From Pseudo-nitzschia pungens (taxonomy: Eukaryota; Bacillariophyta; Bacillariophyceae; Bacillariales; Bacillariaceae), in contig CM074759.1 in NCBI GenBank assembly GCA_037355855.1, forward strand, positions 5,828,001 to 5,892,000: 64,000 nt of DNA, written 5' to 3'. Position numbers and translations under genes: made by a program. Positions 20,601 through 30,810 of the stretch are shown here, piece after piece (the stretch's first letter is position 1; each line of letters opens with the position of its first letter). The notes under the pieces are model-generated. The model had not been told where the DNA came from. It made no database searches and worked only from the letters and a program-made list of their open reading frames with translations.

Positions 20601-20908
20601 ATGTTGCCAAGGCTGATGCCTCCCCTGGTATCTCTCCTGAAGTTCCCCCTGAAGTTCCTGACCCTCCCCATAATGCCATGGCTGGTGACCTCCCTGTGGC
20701 CTCTCCTGATTCCTCAACTGCAGTTCCTGCTGCCGGTGGTGGGGAAGATGCAGCCTCTGCATTGAGGCTTGGAGTTGCTGCAATTGCATTCTCTTCCAGT
20801 CATGATGCTAGTGTCAGTGATTTGAGCCATGCCAATGTCTCCACCAAATCAGCTCCGGCAACTCTTCCTTCCGTGCGACAGACTCGGTTTCCTTCTGATC
20901 ATGGTTAG
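17642..20908 (+). CDS. LINE ORF1 protein, intact (copy C, subtype II)
   Basis: 1,088 residues, the same length as the reading span of ORF1 in copy G. The ATG at 17642 begins MPPPPTKGWPTSQ, shared with D and F, and is the preferred start although the frame is open further upstream. Residues 1-280 are Ser/Pro/Gln-rich, basic at first (SRKKRSSTP), with in-frame 15-bp repeats (SAPGD and GSQQQ units). A conserved block begins near 282 with AAANRAHSASFFWCFYGKGP. The family domain runs from about 520 to 880 (TLSLPRLMSQRPGELYDELL, VLYVFPSRARL, SYMQSFDLDHYNELL, VRQWFSSECLTEMEAYHWD). The C-terminus is acidic then Pro/Ala-rich. No CCHC or RRM is visible; RNA binding is inferred from position only. It overlaps ORF2 by 80 nt. 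The only ORF1 in the window that is complete and unbroken. Confidence 0.92.
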   Translation: MPPPPTKGWPTSQAASRKKRSSTPPSSARSASGTRSNKRPFVQKTPPRHSSVTSALTTPSPTLDTRSSSSSASSASSSSMHGSSVDDMSSSSSVSSSAGVLSDVDMLGTEPAPGDSLKPSSSAGVLSDVEMLGTESAPGESAPGDSAPGDSLQTSSLSTASQLGSQESGPLPSGTLSGSQSSDTLLSDPKLISSQSSGSQQQGSQQQGSQQSGPRPPASQQPGSNQAGSQLPGQQTSRHTPKGSGTSGKVPASSILKQSTLAFSSAQKSDPSQQQARHSQCQEALAAANRAHSASFFWCFYGKGPCSGKSPIPSAIHAFRKSPTGNRLWAGCPSPTHFFSKKEGKDKKSIHDICRTAIPPVYAQVFPDTPDWRNASVASLASIASACFQGSAPAWTKQPPGQALKKCLIGLVKMSPECFDDLYCEGNLLPSTEGKVWWAANQVLGSHWHFKKRPPTPAPPVADDASTSKSSTSKSVSFLPGGGDATVLSSSAGHFLQRRGVCSSDSRAPVDVTAGTKCSHSSYVTLSLPRLMSQRPGELYDELLKSLKEALDLLWTVDKRLVLYVFPSRARLNPKAKPVTKFWTTLPDRKTLELYVAQLWLRSRTAPHLRFFVGHSASLEKLFSAQLLQRLRYRDMDLKYDHIQAPVIVTCGFLLGSYMQSFDLDHYNELLQTHPRFQACPIAVIRKNISLDNSRTPDPNPVQAAHVLCDATKRAQTVKLLKAQFNRCKPSDIASLPDGKFYKFIETATNPSDRPLPPSKLKTVRQAKHRQAKFIESHETAPVLGVVDLDLPVDLGQGLGLKTLRSVLMGIRTRDNWSWPLFLSVDTSSYRGKILALYNITTKAEAMAMLSFLPIFLEAQYGSCVRQWFSSECLTEMEAYHWDAAVNCVVETAPAADPMQDDSLPFFGDGDARDWELVDDDLSVDLAPDLTFDLDLHFNLQARADSGGGGFDDSQSMDTLATGTSNLTAVQASAPAGAVPPGGDPPHVAKADASPGISPEVPPEVPDPPHNAMAGDLPVASPDSSTAVPAAGGGEDAASALRLGVAAIAFSSSHDASVSDLSHANVSTKSAPATLPSVRQTRFPSDHG
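18055..18345 (+). repeat. In-frame 15-bp repeats in ORF1 (copy C)
   Basis: Two short coding minisatellites: (tctgcaccaggggaN)n near 18050-18090 encoding SAPGE/D, and ggctcccagcagcag-type units near 18230-18330 encoding GSQQQ/GSQQSG. Unit number differs between copies C, D, F and G. Confidence 0.8.
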
Positions 20909-23900
20909 CTCTTCTGGTATGAGGTTTGATGGGATGCCTTCCACTCCAAATCCCATCAATGCTTCTACTGTTTCTCCCTTTTCCCCCTCCGACTCTTCCC
21001 CTGTCCCTCATTTTGTCCAATTAACTCTTCATGGAGACTCACTTGCTGCTAAGGATTCTGACAGTTTTGGTCATTCCTTTCCCCAAGCTCCATCATCTAA
21101 TTCCACCATTATCACCTTCCAAAACATTGGACCCCAACGTAGAGCTGCCTTTATGTCCAGGTCCAAGCACAACGCCCGTCAATTTGTCAAGAGCAATGCC
21201 AGTGTGGCTCTTTTTGCTGAACATTGTTTGAATGAATCCAAACTCCTGCCCTGTGATCTTTTCAATCGGCGCATGAAGAATGTCTGTCCCTCAAGTTTTT
21301 CCTATCTTGCCAACAACAAGCATGAAGCTTCTGACTGCTCATGGCTTCAGCCTGGCGGCACAGGTTTTTCCATTGACCAGCTGTTCAGCTCCCACAAGGT
21401 TGCACATGGAGCTGATCCATCTGGTCTTGGCAGATGGTCCTTTGTCAAGTTTCAGGGCAGGGATGGCTCCAATGTCACCATGTTTTCTGCCTACTGCCCA
21501 GTTGAAAATGATAGGGATCTTGGCTCAGTCTGGAATCAACAGTGCCGCTACTTTCAAGCAGCTGAAAATCTTTTCAGTCCCAATCCATGCATTCTTTTTC
21601 ACAGGGATTTGACTGCTGCCCTTCAGGTCTGCCTGGGTGCAGGTGACCAGGTCATTGTTGGGATTGACCAGAATGCTGATGTCCGGACTGATGGCTTGTC
21701 TTTTGAGCTCCAGGCTCTGGGTTTCAGAGAGGCCATTCTTACCATGCATAGTAAGTCTTCTCCTCCTGCCACTCACAACAGAAACACTACCAGAACACCA
21801 ATTGATGCCATTTGGGTCTCTGAGAATGTTGATGTTCTCAGGGCTGGGTATTGTCCCTTTGGTGGTGCCCAGGGTATGGAATCTGACCATAGAATGCTTT
21901 GGATTGAAGTCTGTAATTGCAGCCTCATGGGCAAACATCTGCCACCTCCTGTGAGATTCTCTCTTTCCAAACTCCAGTCCTCCCACCCTCATCTGCGCCA
22001 ACGGTATTTCAAGCGTGTCAGGCACAGCTTTCTCAAGGCTGGAGTGTTTTCTCTCCAAGCTAAGCTGGAGCACCTACTGGCTCAGTTTCAGTCTGGGGAT
22101 ATTTCTGTGCGCGCTGATCTCATCACCACCTATGAAGTACTCCATGAAACTTCCACCTCTCTCAGGCTCTCTGTTGAACACAACCTCTGCCACACTAGAG
22201 CTGGTTTGGTTCCATGGTCACCAAAGCTGCAAGTCTATCGTGATACCATTGACTTTTGGCGGCATGTTGTTAAGTTGAGACAGGGTGTGTCCACCAGTCA
22301 TACTGTTTTGAAAAGGTTGGCCTGCAAGCTTTCTCTCTACAAAGGAGAACACAGTGACCTTTCCAGTGCTCTCCTCCATCTGAAACAAGCTTACAAGCAA
22401 TACCGGGCAGTGAAGAAATTGGCCCCCTCATGGAGAGACTCCTTCAATCAAGGCCTGGTGGATGCACTTCTTGCTGAAGGCAAGCCTCACAACCAGCATG
22501 CTTCTCAGATTCGTGCCAGGATGCGCAGGGAACGTCTTCAACGAGAGCTTGGTCTTGCTGCTCGGTCCATTCGGGGACGTGTCAACAAGTCAGCAGTCTT
22601 GCGCGCTATTGCAGTTGGCCCTGATGGTGTTGAACAGGTCTTGGAGTCCCAGTCCACTATGGTTCCAGCTATGGCTGAATCCAATGTCCGGCGTCAACAG
22701 CAGTGTATTGGCACTCCTTCCATGACTCCCTCCTTCATTGAGGATTTTGGCTACCTAGGCACAGCACATGCTTCTGCTCAAGTTCTTGATGGCACATATA
22801 ATCCTCCTCCTGCCACTGACAAATACCTTTCTGAATTTCTTTCCTGTCTCAAAGTCCCTGACTCTATACTGAGTTTGCCCCCCTTTGACTATTCAGTGTG
22901 TCCAGCTGACAATGCTGCTGCCTGGAAACGCCAGAGGGAACGCACAGCAAGTGAACCTTCTTGTTTGAGTTTTGCCCACCACAAGGCATTTGCCCTGGAT
23001 CCCCAGCTGAACAAGTTTGACACTCTCCTGAGATCCGTCCCTTTGATTGTTGGCTTCTCTCCTTCTGCTTGGCAGGTCATCACTGATGTTGAGATCTTCA
23101 AGAAACCTGGTGAATATAGAGTGGATAAGATGAGGCTCATCCAGTTGATGTCTCCTGAGTTCCAAATCAACAACAAGATGATTGGCAGACGAATTCTTGC
23201 CCATGCTGAACGTGCCAATGCCGTGGCTGTTGATCAACATGGAAGCAGGAAACACCACAAGGCCATCAACACCTGCCTGAACAAGAAGCTCATATGTGAT
23301 GTGTTGCGGCAGAAGCGCAGATCCGGTGCTGTTGCTATGAATGATGCCAAGGGCTGTTATGATAGAATCTCTCATCCCATTGCAGGTCTCACTCTCCAGA
23401 GCTTTGGGGTTCCTGCACATGTGTGTGAGGTTCTTCTGTCTACTTTGCAACTTGCCAAGCACCACATCAAAACTGGTTTTGGTCGGTCAGGTCCTGTGTA
23501 TGGTGATGAATCTGTTCCTCTCAGTGGTTGTGGCCAAGGCAATGGTATTGGTCCAACTCTTTGGGCTTTGGTGTCAACAATTGTCTTCCGAATGATGCAA
23601 CAGGCTTGGCATGGTGTCCATCTTATCACTTCATTGTCACTGCAACTGGTTTCTCTTGTGGGTTTTGCCTTTGTGGATGACACAGATTTGTTTTGTGCTG
23701 GCTCTGATTCCTCCACATCTGGTGAGGAATTAGCTGTTGACTTTCAGGAAGCTCTTGACCGGTGGGCTGGTGGGATTATTGCCACTGGTGGTGCTATTGA
23801 ACCTGCCAAATCCTTCTGTTATTTGATTGATTTCAAATGGAATGGATCCGGCTGGGACTATCGTTCCATTGCTGACATGCCCGGTGACTTCTCAGTTGCT

Positions 23901-25686
23901 GACAAAAATGGCAATCGAGCTACCCTGGATCGGTTTGAAGTTGACCATGCTGACAAGACCCTTGGGGTTTTTATCTCCATGGATGGCAATGAGGAAGCAC
24001 AGATTGCTCACATGAAGTCACAGTCTCAGTCTTTTGGCACCCAACTCAAGGCTTCCAAGTGTGAGAAGCGCGCATCCCTCTACACCTTCAAGTATTCTTT
24101 CATGAAGTCTGTTGAATACCCCATGCCTGTCACGCAACTTGATGAGGCCACTTGGACTAAGATAATTCACCCAGCTCTTGTTCCTGTGCTGAATAAAGCA
24201 GGGATGTCACGGACATTTCCCAGACATGTATTCTATGGTCCTTCCCTCTATCAAGGCTTTGGTTTCATCCATCCATACCTCCTCCAAGAGTTCAGTCCTA
24301 TTGCCACCCTCTTTCAGGAATCTGTCAGGTCCTCACAAACTGGTAGGATTCTCAGGCTAACTGCTGAGTCTCTCCGGCTTGAACTTGGACTTCCTCTCCA
24401 TCTTGGTGTCACACCATATCATCCTTTTGCTTCATACGTCACTCCCTGCTGGTACAAACATGTGTGGAAGTTTTTCTCTGTTCACCCTGTGAGCTTGTTT
24501 GAAGACTTCCCAGATCTTCCACTGTTACGTTCCAATGACTGTTATCTCATGCAAGCCTTTGTCAACTCTGGCTTCAGAGGTGCTGACTTGTCCCTCTTGA
24601 ACTACATGCGCATGTCCCTCAAGGCTATTTCCCTTGCTGATATTTGTACTCCAGATGGGAAAAGACTCTCTCCCATGGCTTTCCAGCTGACATCCTCCAA
24701 TCACTTGAGGGATCATCTTGACTGGCCTAGATGTCCTCCATCTTGGCCTCCAGCAGCACAGCGCTTATGGACTAAGGCTCTTCAGACCTGTTTTCTTCCC
24801 CCCTGTCCACCCCCTGCAGCCAGGGCATTGGCTCCTTCTTTTCACCTTGGGAATTGGCTCTCTCCCCAGACAGCTTCTCTTTGGCCTTGGTTTTTGTCTC
24901 CATCCACCAACAGAATATTCTTCAAAACTTCTACTGGCTGGATTGTGAGCATCTCCCAAGGCAGGGGCAGATACAGGGTCACTTCTGAAACCATTTGATT
25001 CTCTTCCAGACTCCCCAGTAGATGCCTTTGATGCACTCTGTGCGTCTCCAAGAGTACTTCTCCACAAATATTCCCTACCACAGGCTGGCTGTCAGCACCT
25101 TGTTGATGCTATTGAGAGTGGTACTGCCAGTGCTGTCTGTGATGGTTCATTTGATCCGGACTTTCTCAGAGGAACTTCCGCTTTCATTTTGTCCCCCAAT
25201 ACCTCCACCAAGACTGCCTCATTGTTCCTCACTGGCTGTAATTTTGTCAGTGGATCCCCTGAGGATCAATCTTCCTACAGGAGTGAACTGGCAGGAATCA
25301 TTGGGGTTCTCACCTGCTGCACTGCTCTGGTGAGTCTTTTTGATATTGCTTCTGGCTCTATCACTATTGCTCTGGATGGTGACACAGCTCTCAAACAGGC
25401 TGAGGGATCATGGCCATTGGTTATTTCCCAGAAGTCTTTTGATTATGTTTATGTCATCAGAAACATGATTTCTGTCATTGGTGCAGCTGGTGCACTTCCC
25501 CAGTCACACTCCCTGTTACAAACCCCTTTCCAAGTCCTACAAGGTTACACCCTGACTGCCAAGAGGCAGTGGCTTGCAACCATCCACCTTGCCAGGAAGC
25601 AGTATGCAGCGCCTGTCCCACCAGTGCAGCCATACCAACGAGAGGCTGCTCTTCTCAGAGCCTGGCTTACTGGACCTCAGGGTTGA
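20829..25686 (+). pseudogene. LINE ORF2 of copy C, frameshifted and internally deleted
   Basis: Opens at 20829 inside ORF1 (alternative ATG at 20902 overlapping the ORF1 stop). Complete APE and RT follow: FQNIG, FAEHCLNE, GIDQNADV, ESDHRM, MNDAKGCYDRI, FVDDTDLF. At 24990-24998 a 128-bp deletion between two CCATTT repeats shifts the frame and creates TGA. The sequence then continues in another frame from 24997 to the normal stop at 25686. That part includes the RNase H start but carries a second deletion of about 0.9 kb at about 25473 (MIS joined to IGAAGALPQ). The second deletion removes the end of RNase H and the zinc motif. It cannot make a working ORF2. Confidence 0.9.
20902..20908 (+). 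promoter_or_regulatory. ORF1 stop / ORF2 start overlap (copy C)
   Basis: ATGGTTAG: an ATG in the ORF2 frame overlaps the ORF1 stop within 7 nt. The same arrangement is in copies B (26641 region, -), D (30804), E (50154) and G (39138 region, -, as ATGGTTAA). It may allow termination-reinitiation for ORF2. The upstream ATG 80 nt before the ORF1 stop is the alternative. Confidence 0.5.
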
Positions 25687-25985
25687 TTCCAATTTGTACC
25701 TTGGTTTTGTCTTCTGTTCCTGCTTCTCATCCTGTCATTTACCTTTTGATACTGGTTTGAATCCCAATATCATCCCATCTCATTTTCTCCCAAGTCCCTA
25801 TTTTGTGGGACTTGTTTTGTTCCTTTCCCCTGTCTGATGTTCAAGGTTTGTTTGAAAATTTGTCGCTCTGCCACTTGGGGTCCTGACTCTTTGATGGAGG
25901 CGACGTTAAAGTCTGGTTACAGACTGAGTAATTTAGTTTCACCTTTGGTGATTAAAGTTATTTAAATACGTATATTATTATTATT
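25687..25985 (+). other. 3'UTR and (ATT)n tail of copy C
   Basis: Carries hairpin 1 (agtctggttacagact, 25910-25925) and hairpin 2 (TCACC-TTT-GGTGA, 25939-25951), then acgtatattattatt. The tail meets the target-site duplication at 25986. Confidence 0.9.
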
Positions 25986-26003
25986 AGCTGCCTGAAAGTA
26001 GCG
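25986..26003 (+). repeat. Target-site duplication of copy C, right side
   Basis: agctgcctgaaagtagcg, matching 17363-17380. Copy B resumes after it. Confidence 0.95.
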
Positions 26004-26720
26004 GCACTGTTGATTCCAGACTGAGCCAAGATCCCTGTCATTTTCAACATGGCAGTAAGCAGAAAACATAGTTACAGTGTAGCCATCCCTGCCCTGAAAC
26101 TTGACAAAGGACCATCTTCCAAGACCAGAAGGATCAGCCCCATGGGCAATCTTGTGGGAACTGAACAGTTGATCAATGGAAAACCCTGTGCCACCAGGCT
26201 GAAGTCATGAGCAGTCAGAAGCTTCATGCTTGTTGTTGGCAAGATAGGAAAAACTTGAGGGACAGACATTCTTCATGCGCCGATTAAAAAGATCACAGGG
26301 CAGGAGCTTGGATTCATTCAAACAATGTTCAGCAAAAAGCGCCACACTTGCGTTGCTCTTGACAAATTGACGGGAGTTGTGCTTGGACCTGGACATAAAG
26401 GCAGCTCTACGTTGGGGTCCAATGTTTTGGAAGGTGATAATGGTGGAATTAGATGATGGAGCGTGAGGAAAGGAATGACCAAAACTGTCAGAATCCTTAG
26501 CAGCAAGAGAGTCTCCATGAAGAGTTAATTGGACAAAATGAGAGACAGGGGAAGAGTCGGAGGGGGAAAAGGGAGAAACAGTAGAAGCATTGATGGGATT
26601 TGGAGTGGAAGGCATCCCATCAAACCTCATACCAGAAGAGCTAACCATGATCAGAAGGAAACCGAGTCTGTCGCTCGGAAGAGAGAGTTGCCGGAGCTGA
26701 TTTGGTGGAGACATTGGCAT
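26004..26720 (-). pseudogene. LINE ORF2 of copy B, N-terminal segment with nonsense codon
   Basis: Starts at 26720 (MPMSPPNQLRQL), overlapping ORF1 by 80 nt. Contains the first half of the APE domain: TFQNIGPQ (Asn), FAEHCLNE (Glu), WSFVKFQGRDGY. A Trp codon after HEASDCS is changed to TGA at about 26205-26207, ending the frame after 171 residues. The homologous reading continues to 26004, where copy C begins. Confidence 0.9.
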
Positions 26721-27078
26721 GGCTCAAATCACTGACACTAGCATCATGGCTGGAGGAGAATGCAATAGCAGCAACTCCAAGCCTCAAAGCAGCGGCTGCA
26801 TCTTCCTCACCACCGGCAGCAGGAACTTCAGTTGAGGCATCAGGAGAGGCCACAGGGAGGTCACCAGCCATGGCATTATTGGGAGGATCAGGAACTTCAG
26901 GGGGAACATCAGGAGAGACACCAGGGGAGGCATCAGCCTTGGCAACATTGGGAGGATCACCTCCAGGAGGAGCAGCACCTGCAGGCGCTGAAGCCTGGAC
27001 AGCAGTGAGATTGGAAGTGCCAGTCGCTAAAGTATCCATGGATTGAGAGTCATCAAAGCCTCCACCACCACTGTCAGC
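26641..27078 (-). pseudogene. LINE ORF1 C-terminal fragment (copy B)
   Basis: Only the acidic and Pro/Ala-rich tail of ORF1 remains (ADSGGGGFDDSQSMDTL to FPSDHG, stop at 26641). The upstream part is missing by 5' truncation at 27078. The longer frame to 27183 reads into the minisatellite of D and is not part of the protein. Confidence 0.88.
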
Positions 27079-28110
27079 TCTACATCCAAGCGGCGTGACT
27101 GTTGTTGCTCCTGCCCCCAGCTGGTTGCTCTTCTGCTGTGGCTTTTCAGCATTCAAGTAGCTTTTCTGTTGTTGCTTCTGCACTCAACTGGTGTTTCTAC
27201 TGCCCCGGCCTTTGTCATCACCTGGCATTTCTTCAACCAAGCGGCGGTTCTGTTTGTTGCTTCTGCATTCAACTGGTGCTACTACTGCCCCGGCTTTTGT
27301 CATCATCAGGCATTTCTGCACCCAAGTGGCGATTCTGTTGTTGCTTCTGCATTCAACTGGTGCTTCTACTGCCCCGGCCTTTGTTATCGCCTGGTATTTC
27401 TGTATCCAAGCGGCGTTTGATATCACCTGGCACCTCTACATCCAAAGTGGCGTTTCTGTTGTTGCTTCTGCACTCCACTGGAGGTTTTCTGCTGTTGATT
27501 TGCCCTCAACCGGTGCTTCTCCTGCCCTGGCATTTGTCATCACCTGGCCCCTCTACACCCACGCGGCGTGTCTGTTGTTGCTCCTGCACCCAGCTGGTTC
27601 TTTTCTGCTGTGGCTTTTCAGCATCCGAGTGGCTTTTCTGTTGTTGCTTCTGCACTCAACTGGTGTTTCTACTGCCCCGGCCTTTGTCATCACCTGGCAT
27701 TTCTTCAACCAAGCGGCGGTTCTGTTTGTTGCTTCTGCATTCAACTGGTGCTTCTACTGCCCCGGCTTTTGTCATCATCAGGCATTTCTGCACCCAAGTG
27801 GCGTTTCTGTTGTTGCTTCTGCATTCCACTGGTGCTTCTCCTGCCCTGGCATTTGTCATCACCTAGCACTTCTACATCCAAGCGGCGTGTCTACTACATC
27901 CAAGCGGCGTGTCTGTTGTTGCTCTCGCACCCAGCTGGTTGCTTTTCTGCTCTGGCTTTTCAGCATCCAAGTGGCTTTTCTGTTGCTGCTTCTGCACTCA
28001 ACTGGTGTTTCTTTTGCCCCGGCTGTTGCTATCACCTGGCATCTTTACATCCAAAGCGGCACCTCTGTTGTTCCTTCTGCCCTCAGCTGGTGTCTCTGCA
28101 CTCAGCTGCT
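27079..28110 (+). repeat. Minisatellite upstream of ORF1, right part (copy D)
   Basis: Continuation of the 10765-11856 array after the copy B insertion. Units again share ggtgcttct.ctgccccgg, tttgtcatca and catccaagcggcg. Open frames up to 320 codons cross it; one (from 27909) is in frame with ORF1. They look like by-products of a stop-poor repeat. Confidence 0.8.
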
Positions 28111-28124
28111 CCCCTTCTGGTACC

Positions 28125-30810
28125 ATGCCTCCCCCTCCTAATAAGGGTTGGCCCACCTCCCAAGCTGCTTCCCGGAAGAAAAGATCTTCCACGCCTTCTT
28201 CTTCTGCTAGGTCTGCCTCTGGGTCTCGGTCTACCAAGCGTCCCTTTGTGCAACAGACCCCTCCAAGACATTCTAGTGCCAACTCTGCTCTCGCCACTCC
28301 TTCCCCTGCTCTTGCTACCAGATCATCCTCTTCATCAGCCTCATCAGCCTCTTCATCCTCTATGCATGGGTCTTCTGTTGATGATATGTCTTCCTCTTCT
28401 TCTGTGTCCTCATCTGCAAGTGTGCTTTCTGATGTTGATATGCTTGGCACTGAATCTGCTCCAGGGGATTCCTTGCAGCCTTCTTCTCTGTCAGCAGCTT
28501 CTCAGTTAGGCTCCAAGCAGTCAGGCTCTCAGCCGTCAGGTACTCTGCCGTCAGACCCCCAGCTGCCAGGATCCAAGCTGCCAGGATCCCAGCAGCCAGG
28601 CTCCCAGCAGCCAGGTTCCCAGCAGCCAGGCTCCCAGCAGCCAGGATCCCCGCAGTCAGGCTCCCAGCTGACAGGCCAACAGCCATCTGGACACCCACCA
28701 ATGGGTTCTGTGACCTCTGGCAAGGTCCCTGCGTCATCTATCCTCAAGCAATCCACTCTTGCCTTTTCCTCTGCCCAGAAGTCTGATCCCTCTCAGCCAA
28801 AAGCACGCCAATCCCAACGCAAGGAGGCTCTGGCTGCTGCCAACAGGGCTCATTCTGATTCCTTCTTCTGGTGATTTTATGGTAAGGGTCCCTGTTCTGG
28901 CAGGTCTCCCATACCTAATGCAATTAAGGCCTTTCGCAAATCTCCAACAGGTTCCCGCTTATGGGCTGGGTGTCCAAGCCCCACACACTTTTTCAGCAAG
29001 AAGGAGGGTCAAGACAAGAAATCCATCCATGATATTTGCCAGACTGCCATCCCTCCTGTTTATGCTCAGGCTTTTCCAGACAATCCTGATTGGCGCACTG
29101 CCTCTGTAGATTCCTTGGCCTCTCTTGCCTCTGCTTGCTTTCAAGGCTCTGCCCCAGCCTGGACCAAGCAACCCTCTGGCCAGGCTCTGAAGAAATGTCT
29201 TATTGGTTTGGTCAAGATGTCTCCTGAGTGTTTTGATGACTTGTATTGTGAGGGCAACCTTCTCCCCAGCATTGAAGGAAAAGTTTGGTTGGCAGCCAAT
29301 CAGGTGCTTGGCTCCCACTGGCATTTCAAGAAGAGACCTCCTACACCTGCGCCACCTGCGGCTGATGATGCTTCCACTTCCAAATCTTCCACTTCCAAAT
29401 CAGTGTCCTTTCTTCCTGGTGGTGGTGATGCTACTGTCTTGTCCTCTTCTGCTGGGCATTTCCTCCAACGCCAAGGGGTTTGCTCAAGTGACTCCCGGGC
29501 TCCAGTGGATGTCACTGCTGGCACCAAGTGTTCCCATAGTTCTTTTGTCACTCTGTCCCTTCCAAGGTTGATGTCACAACGCCCTGGGGAACTGTATGAT
29601 GAACTGCTCAAGTCTCTCAAGGAAGCTTTGGATCTCCTTTGGACTGTTGACAAGCGCCTAGTGCTGTATGTTTTTCCCTCAAGAGCCCGGCTCAACCCCA
29701 AGGCCAAGCCTGTTACCAAGTTTTGGACGACACTTCCTGACAGGAAAACCTTGGAATTGTATGTTGCTCAGCTCTGGCTTCGCAGTAGAACTGCTCCTCA
29801 CTTACGATTCTTTGTGGGACATAGTGTTTCCCTGGAGACTCTATTTTCTGTACCCTTGCTCCAGAGGCTCAGAGATCGTGACATGGACCTGAAGTTTGAC
29901 CACATACAGGCCCCAGTTATTGTCACCTGTGGTTTTCTCCTTGGATCCTACATGCAGAGTTTTGATCTTGACCACTACAACGAATTGCTTCAGACTCATC
30001 CCAGGTTTCAGGCATGTCCTATTGCTGTTATCAGGAAGAATATTAGCCTGGACAACTCCAGAACTCCTGATCCCCATCCGGTTCTGGCTGCTCATGTTTT
30101 ATGTGATGCAACCAAGCGCGCCCAAACTGTTAAGCTCCTCAAAGCCCAGTTCAATCGTTGCAAGCCTTCGGACATTGCCTCTCTCCCTGATGGTAAATTC
30201 TACAAGTTCATTGAGACCGCTACCAAACCTTCTGACAGACCCCTCCCCCCTTCCAAGCTCAAGACTGTTCGTCAAGCTAAGCACCGCCAAGCCAAATTTA
30301 TTGAGAGCCATGAAACTGCTCCTGTTTTGGGGGTAGTTGATCTTGATCTTCCAGTTGACTTGGGCCAAGGGCTGGGTTTGAAGACACTGCGCAGTGTGCT
30401 TATGGGCATCAGAACTCGTGACAATTGGTCATGGCCTCTTTTTCTTTCTGTCGATACCAGTTCATACCGAGGCGAGATCCTTGCTTTGTACAATATCACT
30501 ACCAAGGCTGAAGCAATGGCCATGTTGTCTTTCCTGCCTATTATTCTGGAAGCTCATTATGGTTCTTGTGTTAGACAATGGTTCTCTTCTGAGTGCTTGA
30601 CTGAAATGGAAGCTTACCATTGGGATGCTGCAGTCAATTGTGTTGTGGAAACTGCACCTGCTGACGAGCGGATATCAACGCACAATTGCATTCTCTTCCA
30701 GCCATGATGCTAGTGTCAGTGATTTGAGCCATGCCAATGTCTCCACCAAATCAGCTCCGGCAACTCTCTCTTCCGAGCGACAGACTCGGTTTCCTTCTGA
30801 TCATGGTTAG
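28125..30810 (+). pseudogene. LINE ORF1 of copy D (subtype II), nonsense and deletion
   Basis: Starts at 28125 (MPPPPNKGWPTSQAASRKK). Two lesions are visible. First, the Cys codon in FFWCFYGKGP is TGA at 28872, giving an early stop after about 249 codons. Second, near 30662-30682 about 447 bp coding for the acidic tail are replaced by about 19 bp of unrelated filler (acgagcggatatcaacgca), shifting the frame so that the middle part stops at 30707. The last residues (DASVSDLSHANVSTK to FPSDHG) are still recognisable up to 30810 in another frame. The central family domain (29115-30650) is otherwise well preserved. Confidence 0.9.

Larger units (their letters stand above)
17381..25985 (+). mobile_element. 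LINE copy C (subtype II), chimeric 5' end, inserted in copy B
   Basis: An 8.6-kb insertion with an 18-bp perfect target-site duplication. Order: 168-bp ORF2-derived piece, short minisatellite remnant, intact ORF1, defective ORF2, 3'UTR, (ATT)n tail. It lacks the normal 5'UTR start, so it is not full-length at the 5' end. Confidence 0.93.
11857..27078 (-). mobile_element. LINE copy B, 5'-truncated, split by copy C
   Basis: Reads 27078 down to 26004, then 17380 down to 11857, with copy C between. The 3' tail is (ATA)n at about 11857-11872. The 5' end is truncated inside the C-terminal part of ORF1. It sits in the minisatellite of D. I see no clean target-site duplication: left flank ...tttgtcatc, right flank tctacatccaag. 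About 10 bp of the usual repeat unit appear to be missing. Confidence 0.88.
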
